From Alligator mississippiensis (lineage: Eukaryota; Chordata; Crocodylia; Alligatoridae): a stretch of 64,000 nt of DNA. Shown piece after piece: positions 1-11,558 of this stretch. Each line of letters starts with the position of its first letter. Positions within the stretch are counted from its first letter, which is position 1. The stretch lies in the NCBI RefSeq assembly GCF_030867095.1, contig NC_081827.1:48148001-48212000 (forward strand). Reading direction: 5' to 3'. The translations under genes and the position numbers were made by a program. The notes beneath the pieces were generated by a model. The model was not told the DNA's origin. It made no database searches and saw nothing but the letters and a program-made list of their open reading frames with translations.

Positions 1-170
1 GCACATCCCCCCTTCTGAAGGGGCTGGTGCCCCCCTGACGGCCAACACTGATACTGTTGGTAGGGCTGGTGCCCCCCCTGATAGGGCCACTGCCGCCAGC
101 GGCTTCTGTGGGTGCCCCCCCAGATTCAGGAAGCACCAGTCACTCACGCTAAAGGATATATATAGTAGGA
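1..170. repeat. Tail of a GC-rich interspersed repeat
   Basis: The stretch is rich in GGGGCTGGTGCCCCCC-like units. It ends in a block (GTGCCCCCC..., GCACCAGTCAC) that also occurs inside the foldback element near 1,190-1,220. It is probably the right part of a related element that starts outside the window. No coding potential is seen. Confidence 0.4.
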
Positions 171-784
171 AACTCCTAACACAGGGTCATGTTAAGCATT
201 TCTGTACAGAGATCATTTGTTAGATAAAAAGATTATGAAGTCATCCAAAACTATCAGCCTTAATTTAAAAGAAGAATGCAAAAATTCTGCAGAAAAAGTT
301 CATGGCACCTTCATAAAACTACTGTTGCACAAGTGGCTTGACCCATGAATACTGGATTTTGGGAACCTTGAAAAACAGAATGATGCATGATGGAATTTTT
401 TAACTTTAGAATGCATACCACTAAAGAGAGATTTATACTATGCATAGTAAATATTTGGTTTAATAACCCCTCTAAGTTGTCTCTTTGGGCTCACTTAGTG
501 TAGCATCTTATACATATCAGATGTATTATTGCCTGGTTTCCTCTTCCTTTGAAATATGTATAGTGCAGAATTAAAGGTAAAACTAACTGTTCATCACTAC
601 TTGAAGAATGCGTTAGCTTAATATTATCAACCTCAGGAACATCAAAATAATAATGTTTAGATAATTTGAGTCTAGTTTTGTTCATAAAATACCTCTGTGT
701 TTCCTTCTTTCAGTTAGGCTTTGTCCTCACTTCAGTCTTGCCTTCTGTCTGCCTTTTCTTCCCTCCCCCCACCCCCATCTACTG
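171..784. other. Non-coding, nothing recognised
   Basis: AT-rich sequence without a convincing open frame, splice pair or repeat end. Confidence 0.5.
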
Positions 785-792
785 CACCATTG

Positions 793-1595
793 TAGGGGTG
801 TGCAAAACGGGCCCTATTCAATTCAGATTCAGCCCAAATCAGGGACAGTGATTCAATGCATTGATTTGGATTACTGCCCCCGATTCGATACTGATGAATC
901 CAAATCTGAAGATTCAATGCTGATTCAGAGAATCAGTGATTCGGCCGTAGACACAGCTTTAAATGTTTTTTCTACATACCTCAAGGTACCAGGTGTGGCT
1001 CATGAATGTTGCAATGCTTGGGTGGATGAAGCGTCCCACAGGAGCATGGAGAGGGCCCCCCATATGCTTGGCAGCAAACCCGGAAGTTGACCAAAACTAC
1101 TTCCAGTCCACTTCCAAGTTCACCGGGGAGCATGCGGGGGCCCCTCCCATTTCCCCCCTGGCTCAGCGATCAGCCATGGGGGAACCCTAGGTGCCCCCCT
1201 AGACCCAGGAGGCACCAGTCACCGAGCCAGGGGGCATGGGGGCCCTCCCGTGCTCTCCCCAGCGGACCCAGAAGTGCTTCTGGTCCACTTCCGGGTCTGC
1301 TGCTGAGCGTGCTGGGGAGCCCCCTGAGCTCCTGTGGGACACTCCATGCACCCCAGCATCGCAGCGTTCACGAGCCACCTGGTACTTTGAGGTATGTAGA
1401 AAAAACATTTAAAGCTCTGTCTGTGTCCTAATCACCAAATCTTTCTGAATCTCTCTGAATCGATTTGGAGGGTTCTGATTTGATTTGGAGAGATTAAAGG
1501 GTATCCTAATTTGATTTGGATTTAGAGATTCAGCCAGCAAAAGAGGCCGAATCTCCGCTGAATCAAATCAGGGACTGAAGCTTCGCACAGCCCTA
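793..1595. mobile_element. hAT-like foldback element (803 bp)
   Basis: The ends are TAGGGGTGTGC and, on the other strand, TAGGGCTGTGCGAA. The flanks CACCATTG (785-792) and CGCCAATG (1,596-1,603) agree at 6 of 8 positions, as expected of an old 8-bp hAT target duplication. The whole element is an inverted repeat centred near 1,198: the block from TTTTTTCTACATACCTCAA (about 966) through the GC-rich interior reappears in reverse from about 1,205 to 1,410, and the AT-rich GATTCA-type outer parts also pair. No transposase is encoded, so it is non-autonomous. Confidence 0.75.
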
Positions 1596-1603
1596 CGCCA
1601 ATG

Positions 1604-3278
1604 GTTGGAATGAGAAATATTTTATCGGTACAATGACAAATTCTTACTCTAGTGGTACATTAGACTCCATTTAAATCAGTACTGTTTTAAATACATGTGT
1701 TTACCTAAAAAAATGACAACAGGATATATGAATTAATTCATTGATGTGAGTTAATGAATAACGCAAAGGAGGTTCGGCATGTTAATCTGAAGTGAGGGCA
1801 GGGTGGCATCATATTGGCTAACTGGTTCAGAGATGCATGCAAGTTTGTAGGCAACCGCCTACTTTTTCAGATACTAATGAGTAGCAGTGGCAGGTTGAGA
1901 GACAACATTCTTTACATAATTATGAGTATGCATTTCAGACAAAATAGGGGACGCGTGCTGATTGTAATTGAAGAACTGCAAGTAATATGCAGCATCACCA
2001 CCCTGCCAGCTGGAAAAAAGGCAGGCATTACATTAAGAGAGGCCAAGACTACAAAAAGGGAAAAATGCAGCAGAAAAAGGAAGGTGGAAATAGGATTCAT
2101 ATGGTAGAGAAAAGGAAGAATGGAAGAATATGAAAAGCAGGAGGAAGGAAATGGAGAACAGAAAATTATAGGAAGAACAAAAGGAAGAGGGAACAATGTT
2201 CCATTTAGAGAAAAACCATTACAGTTTAAAGGAAAATGGGTAAAAGTTATGTGTCCTTTTTTAAGAAACAGAAAACGAGAGACACAGAAGGGAAAGAAAG
2301 TGGAAATGGAAATAGAGAAAGTGATGTAAGCAGGGAAAGGAAAGACATAGAAGACTTAGGTTAGTGATATTTTATAACTTACTAAATGTTGTAGTTTGTA
2401 TATGTATATAAGATACAGGAAGGATACAGGAAACACCAATGATAAGTCTCTTCACAGTTCCTAACAGCGCACATCTTTGTGCTCATGCTATGTACACGTT
2501 CTTTCTTGCTGCTCTGCCAGTAATCTGCTTTGGGACATGACTTCCTTTTCCTTCCCTATTTCTCCATTGTGTATCATCACAAGATGATGTGGTATCAAAG
2601 CAGCACATGAGATTGAGATCTTCAAAAATAGCTATCAGACTTGACTTTAGTCACTTCTTACCTAGAAAGAAGTGCTTACCTTTTCTAAGATTTTAACATT
2701 TTCTTCATAAAAGAATTATGGTAATTAAAACCAATTATCTGCCATACAAAAGAAAAAATCCTGACTGGCTTAAATGCAGCCACATAAGAGACTCGTAAGT
2801 GTCCATATTTACCTTTTAACAGCTGTCGCTGTTAAGATCTGAAAATAGTAACAATAATCTCAGAAGGTATATTTTCCCACTTTCCCCACTTTTCAGCTGC
2901 CAGCCCTTAAATCATTAAGAAAGCAAGTGCCTTCTGCAGCTGTGTGAATGTTCACAGTACTGTCAGGGATCATAGGTAGTAGGTTTAAAAATTATCATTA
3001 ACTTCAATATGGTCAGTTATATTAAATCAATTTAGTATGCAGATCAGCTGTATCTTTCATGAAAATATTTTTTTAAAAACTTGTAAAGTAGATTTAATAT
3101 TATTTTAGGTTATTTAGTTTCACTGAATTTATGGCTTAAAGTTGATTAACTATATGTCAGCCTCAGATAAAATATCTACAGTTAAACAGTATGTGCTATG
3201 TGGTAATAGGGTTTCTGTAGTGAACCAGCACAATTGTTCATTTCCTAGGGAAGGGTTCTCCTTGAATTGGTCGGATTC
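1604..3278. other. Non-coding, nothing recognised
   Basis: No exon or repeat end is recognised. Positions about 2,040-2,345 are strongly purine-rich on the plus strand, which creates open frames on both strands by composition alone. The short stretch 3,240-3,278 weakly resembles CR1 sequence, but too little to call. Confidence 0.5.
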
Positions 3279-3388
3279 CCCTAGACCAGGGCCGTCTAAT
3301 TTCTAAACCCTCAGAAGCTGTACTAGTGGGAGCCGCATGCTGCTCAGGCCACAAGCCTTACACCACAAATGCAACTCCTCCTTCCACC

Positions 3389-3610
3389 TAGGGTGTCCAT
3401 GCATCCTGGTTTGGCTGGGACACTCCAAGATACTGTAGCCTGGTCCTGGCCAGTTGGTCGTAAGTTCTGGGCTGGAGTCCAGCAGGGAGGCAGAGTAGCA
3501 TGGTGCATCACACAGGCAGCCGGGCAGGGGCACCGCTGCTCCTGGAGTCCTGGAATCCTGCAGTGGAATCCTGGAGTGTCCCAGCCAAACCAGGATGCAT
3601 GGCCACCCTA
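3389..3610. mobile_element. Small hAT-like MITE (222 bp)
   Basis: The terminal inverted repeats start TAGGGTGKCCATGCATCC. They match over about 39 bp, with one mismatch visible in that stretch. The flanks CTTCCACC (3,381-3,388) and CCTCCACC (3,611-3,618) form an 8-bp target duplication with one mismatch. It is nested in the left arm of the outer hAT element and has no coding capacity. Confidence 0.85.
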
Positions 3611-3987
3611 CCTCCACCCCCACTGCTGCACCAGGTGACCTCCCCTGCCCCACTGCACCACATGGGTGTGATTTCCCCACCACCACACAGCCCTGGACTA
3701 ACCTTCAGCTCCCTGTGCCACATGCCAGACTACTCCACCCCTTGAGCCAGAGGCACGAAGCAGCAGATGGAGGAGAAAGGGAGAGCCCAGAGGCTCCAGC
3801 TCCTGTTATAGTCAGACTGATACAGAGAGAAGCAGCCAGATGAGAGGCTAGGGACCTCAACTTAAACCAGAGCTGGGCAAAATATGGCCCATGGGCCAGA
3901 TCTAGCCCACCAACTGATTGGATCCAGCCCATGGGCAGGTGCCCACCAGTTGATTCGACCTGGCCCACAGCTATCTTCACCGGGCTC

Positions 3988-4731
3988 CACATGGGGCCAA
4001 GTCCTGCCTGTTCCCTTCTAGAGCACCCTGCGCCATGCTCCCACCTGTACCCATGTCCACATTTACCAATGTCCCCGGGCCCAGCCAAAGCACACAGCTT
4101 CCCAGCTGCTCCTGGTGCAGCTGCAGCCACTAGGGTACTGCTCAGCCCCCAGCCCCCTGCCACCTCCAGCAGTTTCTCCTCCTTTCCCTACTGCACCACT
4201 CCAGGTAGCAGGTAGTGCAGGGAAACCATGGAGATGCAAGCAAGGCAGTACTTGGCCATCCAGGCAGGAGGGAAGCTGTAGCCAGACAGCTCCTGTCCCA
4301 GTGTGTGGGGCTCCAGCTCCCAGCTCCCTTTCACCCACTCTACCCTCCTGGCACAATGAGTAACAACCTGCGGGTGGCCAAGTGGGTGGAAGGCAGCTGG
4401 GATCTGAAACCCAGCCTGCTGGGGCAGCAGCTGCCCAGCTACAGCTTCCCCCCCTGCCTGGCTGGGTGTGTGGTGTCCAGAGTGCACCCCATGACCACCG
4501 CCACTTCTTCATACTATCTGTTGCCTAAAGCAGTGCAGCAGGAGCAGGAAGAGGAACTGCTGGAGGCAGGAGTTGCTAAGAAGTACACAGGTGGCTGCAG
4601 CCACCCCAGATGGGGTACAGTCCTTCCAGAAAGCTGTAAGTATTGGCCGGAGCCAAAGCATTGGCAGATGTGGGTGGGAGCATGGTGTGGGTTGCCCGGG
4701 GCTGGAGCAAGTGGGGCTTGGCTCCATGTGG
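3988..4731. repeat. Long internal palindrome, arms about 365 bp
   Basis: CACATGGGGCCAAG near 3,988 pairs with CTTGGCTCCATGTG near 4,717-4,731. Successive inner blocks also pair: CATGCTCCCACC with GGTGGGAGCATG, CCTCCAGCAGTTTC with a reverse copy near 4,555, and GGGAAGCTGTAG with CTACAGCTTCCC. The centre is near 4,360. The arms are imperfect but clearly homologous. Inside a transcript this would fold into a large hairpin. Confidence 0.8.
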
Positions 4732-5304
4732 AGTGCTGTGGGGGCAGCTGCGGGCTGGAAGTTGGGGAGTGGACTACACCTGCACGGTAGCACTCGGCTG
4801 AGCTCTGCTGCATACACCCTCTGCCTCCCTCCCCCTTCCCCTAGCCAGTTCCTGGGACCTAGTCCATGGGTAGACCCCCACATACACATCCTCTCCTACC
4901 TTCACATACACACCCCCACACATATACCCCCCCCACAAACACACAATAAACAAAAGTAAGACTTTATTCTGAGCTATTATGTAATTGCCTCTATTTACAA
5001 TACTCAAAAAAACATAACTCAGGACATAACCCAGCCCCCCAGGGAGCCACGTGACCGGAGCCTCGCAAACAGGATGCACAAACAGGCACGCTTGTCTGCC
5101 TGGCACATGAGCTAGCATGAAGTTTGCACACAAGGGTGAGCGGGAGGGCCCGAGGCCCTGCCAGTGTGCCCCCACCCTAGGGTAGGCAGTCCCAGCCACA
5201 GCCGGCCTCCCAGCAGCATGCCACAGATGAGCACACACCGCAACCCGAGGGTCCCCTTGGGGTCTGCAGTCACCCCCTCTGGTGCCTCAGAGGCCTCCAC
5301 ACAG

Positions 5305-6286
5305 ATGGAGCCCCTGGTTCTCAGCTGCAGGGGTTGGCTGTCACTTTTTCAGGCTCTGGGGTCCGAGAGCATGGCCACCTCCCCTTGTGAGGTCTGCTCC
5401 CTTTTGGGGTCTCTGGCATGCCATCTGGAGGAGCTCCAGGCTGCAGTCCAGAGACTACGTGCCATCAGGGACTGTGAGCAGGAGATCAACTCCTGTTGCC
5501 AGGCCCTTCTCCCCCAGGAGGCAGAGAGTCGACCATGGTCACCTTCCAGGACAAGGGAGGACACCAGGACCTCCCATCCTGTCCAGCCAAGGGGATGGAC
5601 CAAGGTGGTCAAGGGCCCCAAGGCCCGCCACACCAAAGTCTACCCCCCTGCTGGAGCTTTGCAACAGGTATGAACCTCTTGCAGCCCCAGCAGAGCCTGC
5701 TAAGTTTCCAGCTCCTGAAGGCAACACAGGTTCAACTGCAGCTACCACCCTCGCTCTCCCCAAAACAAAACACAAAGTGTTTGTTGTGGGAGACTTCATC
5801 CTGAGCAGGACTGAGGGGGCAATCTGCCACCCTGACCCCTTGGCCTGGGAAGTTTGCTGCTTCCCGGGAGCCCATATCCAAGACATTACAGAGAAGATCC
5901 CTGACCTCCTCCAGCCCACTGACCACTACCCTATGCTCCTTATCCATGTAAGCAGCAATGACATGGCTCGGAACCCTCCCAGCCAGGTCATGAAGTGCTC
6001 CAGGAATTTGGGAGCAGGGCTTAATGGGTTGGGGGTGCAGCTGGTGTTTTCCTTGATCCTTCTGGTTTCGGGCTACGGGCTGAGGAGGGAGAGAAGGATC
6101 CAGGTAGTGAAACAAAGACTGTGGCGCTGGTGTCATTGGGAAGGCTTTGGATTCCATGACCACAGCCTGCTCTTTGGTGAGAGAGGCAACAAACTGCTGG
6201 GAAGGGACAGCCTCCACCTCTCTCCACTGGGGAGGAGGCTCTTCTCAGCCAAACTGGCTGACCTGCTCCACCAGGCTTTAAACTAA
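5305..6286 (+). pseudogene. CR1 copy A ORF1 with lipase/esterase-like domain, frameshifted
   Basis: This is the first open frame of CR1. The N-terminal part contains a leucine-rich helix (LEELQAAVQRLRAIRDCEQ) of coiled-coil type, with cysteines near CEVCSLL. A frameshift near 5,640-5,670 separates it from the C-terminal part, which resembles the SGNH-type esterase domain known in CR1 ORF1: VVGDFILS (block I), HVSSNDMARN (block III) and RDSLHLSPLG (the Asp-x-x-His block). In active copies block I reads GDS; here the serine position is Phe, so the nucleophile is lost. It ends with DLLHQALN at the stop. The protein would bind RNA and lipid in the retrotransposition particle (family knowledge). 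Confidence 0.8.
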
Positions 6287-8650
6287 CCCCGCTGGGGGAC
6301 GGGGGGACTACCACGATTGCTGGCCCACTGAGCAACCCTTGCAAAACAAGAAGGCCAAGGCACTTAAGGGAGCCCACCCCTGCCTCAGCCCTGGAGCAAG
6401 CTGTAGGCAAGGCAAGGGCCCCCAAGGAGGCACTTGCATGCCTGTACACGAATGCCAGGAGCTTGGGGAATGAACAGGAAGAACTTGTCCTCCTACTCAA
6501 CACAAACAATTACAATGTCATAGGGGTAACAGAGACCTGGTGGGACTCCAACCATGACTGGACCATGGGTATAGACAGCTTTACCCTATACAGGAGGGAT
6601 CGAGTGGACAAAAGGGGTGGGGGTGTAGCTCTCTATGTCAAGGAAAGTTATGCATCCCTACAAGCCAACACTGGCACCCAGGGTGGCCGACTGGAGACCA
6701 CCTGGGTTAAAATCCATGGGGAACACAGCACAGGGGATACAATGGTGGGAGTATACTATAGACCTCCCTCTCAGAATCAAGAGATTGACCAGGAGTTCAC
6801 CAGGGAATTGGCTGAGGCCACATGTTCCTGGTCCATGGTTGTCATGGGAGAGTTCAACTACCTGGACATCTCGTGGGAAGAGCGCTCGGCCAAATCCGAA
6901 CGGTCGCAAAGCTTCCTCACATGTGTGGATGAGCTCTATCTGACTCAAGAAGTCTACGGGCCAACAAGAGGTAAAGCACTGCTCGACCTGGTACTGGCAA
7001 CTGGGGATGAGCTAATCAGTGACATAATGATTGAAGGAAAGCTGGGTGACAGCAACCACAAGCTGATCACTTTCACCATCCACCAAAAAGCTGGCAAGTC
7101 AGTCAGCAGTACAGAGGTCCTTGACTTCAGGAGGGCTGACTTTGACAAGCTCAGGAGGCTTGTCAGTGAGGCCCTAAAGGACCATGACCCCAAGGGGAGG
7201 GGAGTCTAGGAAGAGTGGTTGCTCCTCAAGGAAGCGATCCTAGATGCAAAAGCTAAAGCTATTCCATCTCGGAGGAAAGGCAGCAAAAGGGCACAGCAGC
7301 CCCCTTGGCTCAGCAAGGAACTAGAGAACCTCCTGCATCAAAAAAAAAGACCTACAAAGGATGGAGGATGGGATCCACCTCCAAGGAGAAATATTCCGCA
7401 TTGGTCCAGACCTACAGGGAGTGAACCAGGAAAGCCAAAGCTGCAATGGAACTCCAACTGGCTACAAGCATCAAGGACAATAAAAAGTCCTTTTTTGGAT
7501 ATGTGGGGAGCTGGAGAAAAGGCAAGGGCAACATTGGACCCCTGCTAAACCAGAAGGAACAACTGACGACTGACGCCCAGGAAAAAGCCAGCTTACTAAA
7601 TGGGTACTTTGTGCCGGTCTTTCACAAGTCCCATGGGACACCCTGGTCCATTACAGGACAGGGACGCCTGGGTGAGGGTGATTCCTTGCCCTCCATCAAT
7701 GCTGACCTCGTGAAGGAACACCTTGAGAGGCTGGACACCTTCAAGTCAGCCGGCCCTGACAATTTATATCCCAGAGTACTCAAGGAGCTGGCCAGCACCA
7801 TAGTTCAGCCCCTGGCACGGATCTTCAAGAGCTCCTGGTGCTCTGGTGAAGTGCCTGATGATTGGAAGAAGGCCAATGTGATGCCTATCTTCAAGAAAGG
7901 GAGGAAAGTGGATCCAGCAAACTACAGGCCCATCAGCCTGATCTCTATCCCAGGGAAGGTCTTAGAAAAGATTATCAAAGAGGCCATTCTTAATGGACTG
8001 GTCATTGGCAACAACCTGAGGGATAGCCAGCACAGGTGTGTTGCGGGTAGGTCATGCTTGACCAGTCTCATTTCCTTTTATGACCAGGTGACCTATCACC
8101 TGGATAAGGGAGAAGAGATTGATATCATATATCTTGACTTTAAAAAAGTCTTCAATCTGGTATCCCATGATCAACTCTTGGCAAAACTGGACAACTGCAG
8201 CCTTGGGTCCACCATGATCCACTGGCTGGGGAATTGGCTCCATGGTCAGACCCAGAGGGTGGTGTTTGATGGAAGTCAATCGTCATGGTGCCCTGTGACA
8301 AGTGGGGTCCCTCAAGGCTGTGTCCTTGGACCTATATTGTTCAACCTCTTCATTAATGATGTGGACATTGGAGTCAGAAGTGGACTGACCAAGTTCACAG
8401 ATGATACCAAACTTTGGGGTAAAGGATCCACACCTGAGGACAGGAGGGCAATCCAGCCTGACCTTAACAGGCTCAGGAAATGGGTGGATGAGAACCTGAT
8501 GGTGCTTAACACCAAAAAATGCAAGGTTCTCCACCTTGGAAGAAAAAACCTGGAGCATGTTTATATGCTCGGCAGTGCTACACTGACTTCAACTATGGAC
8601 GAGAGGGACTTGGGGGTCAGGATTGACCACAAGATGAACATGAGCCTTCA

Positions 8651-10097
8651 ATATTTCATAGATTTCATAGATTTCATAGACATTAGGGCTGGAAGGGACC
8701 TCGGAAGATCATCGAGTCCAGCCCCCCGCCCAAAGGGCAGGAAGTCAGCCGGGTTCATAGGATCCCAGCAAGATGAGCATCCAGTTTGCTCTTGAAGGTG
8801 TTCAATGTAGGCGCTTGAACCACCTCTGGTGGCAGGCTGTTCCAGACCTTGGGGGCTCGGACAGTAAAGAAATTCTTCCTTATGTCCAGCCTGAAACGGT
8901 CTTGTAGTAGTTTATGACCATTCGACCTAGTCGTCATCCCTTGGGGCACTCTGGTGAACAAACGTTCCCCCAGATACTGGTGGTTACCCCTGATAAACTT
9001 ATAGGTGGCCATCAGATCACCCCTGAGCCTGCGCTTTTCCAGGCTAAAGAGCCCCAGGGCTCTCAGCCTGTCATCGTAGGGTCTGCTTCCCTAACCTCTG
9101 ATCATGCACGTGGCTCTTCTCTGGACTCCCTCAAGCTTCTCCACATCCTTTTTGAATTGTGGAGCCCAAAACTGGACACAGTACTCCAGCTGCGGCCTCA
9201 CTAGAGCCGAGTACAAGGGGAGAATGACGTCCCGGGATTTGCTTGAGAAGCATCTATGGATGCAAGCCAGCGTTTTGGTCGCTTTACTAGCTGTAGCATT
9301 GCACTGCAGGCTCATGTTCATCTTGTGGTCAATGATGACCCCCAAGTCTCTTTCTTGCATAGTGCTAGCCAACATAGCACTGCCGAGCCTATAAGGATGC
9401 TGTGGGTTTTTCTTCCCAAGGTGGAGAACCTTGCATTTATCGGCGTTGAACACCATCAGATTCTCGTCCGCCCACTTGCTGAGCCTGTCCAGGTCAGCCT
9501 GAATCACCTGCCTGTCTTCTGGTGTGGATGCTTTTCCCCAAAGTTTGGTGTCATCAGCGAACTTGGCCAGTCTGCTTCTGACTCCAGTGTCTACATCATT
9601 AATGAAGATGTTGAACAGTATGGGTCCAAGAACAGAGCCTTGGGGGACCCCACTGGTCACAGGACACCATGATGAGTGGCTTAGATCAATTACTACCCTC
9701 TGGGTCCGACCCCGGAGCCAATTTTCCAGCCAGTGGATCGTGGAGGACCCAAGGCAACAATTGGCCAGTTTCTCTAAGAGGTGATCATGGGAAACCAGGT
9801 CAAAGGCTTTTTTGAAGTCAAGATATATGACATCAATCTCTTCTCCCTTGTCCAGGTGATAGGTCACCTGGTCGTAGAAGGAAATGAGATTGGTCAAGCA
9901 AAACCTACCCGCAACAAACCCGTGCTGGCTATCCCTTAAGATGTTGGCGTCGGCCAGTCCATTAAGGATGGCCTCTTTAATAAACTTTTCTAAGATCTTC
10001 CCCGGGATAGAAGTCAGGCTGATGGGCCTATAGTTAGCCGGATCCACTTTCCTCCCTTTCTTGAAGATAGGCACCACATTGGCCTTCTTCCAGTCTT
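8651..10097 (-). mobile_element. CR1 LINE copy B, inserted antisense into copy A
   Basis: A 5'-truncated CR1 on the minus strand. Its 3' end with repeated TTTCATAGA units (ATCTATGAA type on its own strand) is at about 8,651 and its truncated 5' end at about 10,097, next to a short TATATGA-type repeat. It interrupts copy A in the region coding for HKMNMSLQ. Confidence 0.9.
8755..10077 (-). pseudogene. CR1 copy B reverse transcriptase, nearly open
   Basis: One frame runs from 10,077 to 9,091 (328 aa) with NYRPISLTSIPGKILEK, YLDFKKAFDLVSHDHLL, SGVPQGSVLGPILFNIF and an intact FADDTKLWG catalytic motif. It ends at a stop after RRATCMIRG. The C-terminal part continues in another frame at 9,012-8,755 (NFFTVRAPKVWNSLPPEVV). 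No endonuclease domain is present because of 5' truncation. This copy is the best preserved of the three CR1s and probably the youngest. Confidence 0.88.
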
Positions 10098-11558
10098 ATA
10101 TGATATATGATATATGATGCTGTGGCTAGTCAAGTGAGCAAAACACTGGCTTGCATCCATAGATGCTTCTCAACGAAATCCCAGGATGTCATTTTCCTGT
10201 TGTATACGGCCTTGGTGAGGCTGCAGCTGAAGTACTACATTCAGTTTTGGGCTCCACAATTCAAAAAGGATGTGGAGAAGCTTGAGAGACTCCAGAGAAG
10301 AGCCACGCACATGATCAGAGGTCAGGAAAATAGACCTTATGATGACAGGCTGAGAGCTATGGGACTCTTCAGCCCGGAAAAGCGCAGGCTCAGGGGTGAT
10401 CTGATGGCCACCTATATTTTTATAAGGGATGCTCACCAGGATCTAGGGGAATATTTTTTCACCAGACCACCCCAAGGGATGACAAGGTCGAATGGTTATA
10501 AACTCCTGCAAGACCGTTTCAGGCTGGACATAAGGAAGAACTTCTTTACTGTCCAAGCTCCCAAGGTCCGGAATAGCCTGCCACCGGAGGTGGTTCAAGC
10601 ACCTACTTTGAATGCCTTCAAGAGAAATCTGGATGTTTTTCTTGCTGGGATCCTATGACCCCAGCTGACTTCCTGCCCCTGGGGCAGGGGGCTGGACTCG
10701 ATGATCTTCAGAGGTCCCTTCCAGCCCTAATGTCTATGAAATCTATGAAAAAATATTTTTTGAAATAAAATGAAAATATGTTAAATTAGATGTTTGATTT
10801 TTAGTATATGATTTGTTTTTTATCTATAGTTGGATAAAATTATATCTTCTGAAAGATTTTGTGTGTGCCACCTTCGACAGCTCACCAAAACTCGTTAAGT
10901 GGCCTGCCACCAAAATTATTGCCCACCCTGGCTTAATACTTGCCAGGCCATATGTAGCCTATGGGCTGCCAATTGAATAGCTCTGCCCTACGTGATCCTA
11001 AAAGCACAAGGGAAGTCCATTCTGACCTATAGGAAGATAACAAAAGGGCTGGGAGACCCCCTTGGCTCAATAGGGAACTTATGGGCATCCTGAATCTGAA
11101 AAGACAAGCTTATAAGGGATGGAAGTTGGGAACTACCACTTAGGAGAATTATGCAGCACTGACTCGCATCTGCAGGGAGTACACCAGAAAAGCGAAGGAT
11201 GATACCAAACTCAAACTGGTTATGGGAATCAAGGGCAATAAAAAGTCCTTTTTCAAATAGATGGGCAGTCAGAAAAAAACACAAGGGCAACATCAGAATG
11301 TTGCTGAACCAAATGGGGCAGCTGACAACTGACACCCAGGAAAAAGCTAATCTCCTCAATGATAACTTTGCATCAGTTTTCCACCAACCCAAGGGGATCA
11401 CCCTGCCTGACAGGATACAGGACTACCAGGTAAGGGCAACCATATACCTATAATTGGTGAAGATCTTGTGAGGGAACAGCTTGAGAGCCTGGACAGCTGG
11501 CCCAGACAGAAGGCACCCAAGACTGCTAAAAGAGTTGGCTAACATCATAGCATGACCA

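Larger units (their letters stand above)
6413..10658 (+). pseudogene. CR1 copy A ORF2 (endonuclease-reverse transcriptase), broken
   Basis: The APE-type endonuclease comes first: NARSLGN, VTETWWDS, GVALYVK, VYYRPPS, then GEFNYLDISWE where active copies have GDFN, and GDSNHK where SDH is usual. A stop follows near 7,209, and a frameshift lies between about 7,380 and 7,450. The reverse transcriptase follows: IFKKGRKVDPANYRPISL, YLDFKKVFNLVSHD, GVPQGCVLGPILFNLFIND, and FTDDTKLWG in place of FADD. The frame is cut at about 8,650 by CR1 copy B and resumes near 10,107 with ACIHRCFS, YYIQFWAPQFKKDVEKL and the C-terminal SLPPEVVQAPTLNAFK. Several catalytic residues and the frame are lost. Confidence 0.9.
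5027..10745 (+). mobile_element. CR1 LINE copy A, near full length
   Basis: Plus-strand CR1 non-LTR retrotransposon. It has an ORF1 region (about 5,305-6,286), an endonuclease-reverse transcriptase ORF2 (about 6,413 onward) and a 3' end at about 10,745 carrying repeated ATCTATGAA units. It is split by CR1 copy B at about 8,651-10,097, so its own length is roughly 4.3 kb, near the usual full length for CR1. It sits inside the foldback hAT element. Frameshifts and stops show that it is dead. Confidence 0.9.
3868..10930. mobile_element. hAT-like foldback element, family member 1, split by CR1
   Basis: It starts CAGAGCTGGGCAAAATATGG and ends AAAATTATTGCCCACCCTG, the same ends as the cleaner copy at 19,426-21,110. 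The flanks ACTTAAAC and GCTTAATA agree at 5 of 8 positions. Its own sequence is about 3,868-5,027 plus 10,745-10,930; the A/T-rich right part (AAATATTTTTTG...) lines up with the other copy on both sides of the CR1 insertion. The GC-rich interior is a long palindrome (separate entry). Confidence 0.75.
3287..10985. mobile_element. Outer hAT-like element, interrupted by later insertions
   Basis: The left end (CAGGGCCGTCTAATT) and the reverse complement of the right end (CAGAGCTATTCAATT) fit one consensus, CAGRGCYRTYYAATT, with only transition differences. The flanks CCCTAGAC (3,279-3,286) and CCCTACGT (10,986-10,993) share the first five bases. Only about 3,287-3,860 and 10,931-10,985 belong to this element; everything between is a later insertion. 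No transposase is seen. Confidence 0.6.

Noticed and set aside
2040..2345. Lys/Glu-rich open frames in a purine-rich stretch
   Set aside because: Composition alone keeps both strands open. There is no splice context, no motif and no conserved domain.
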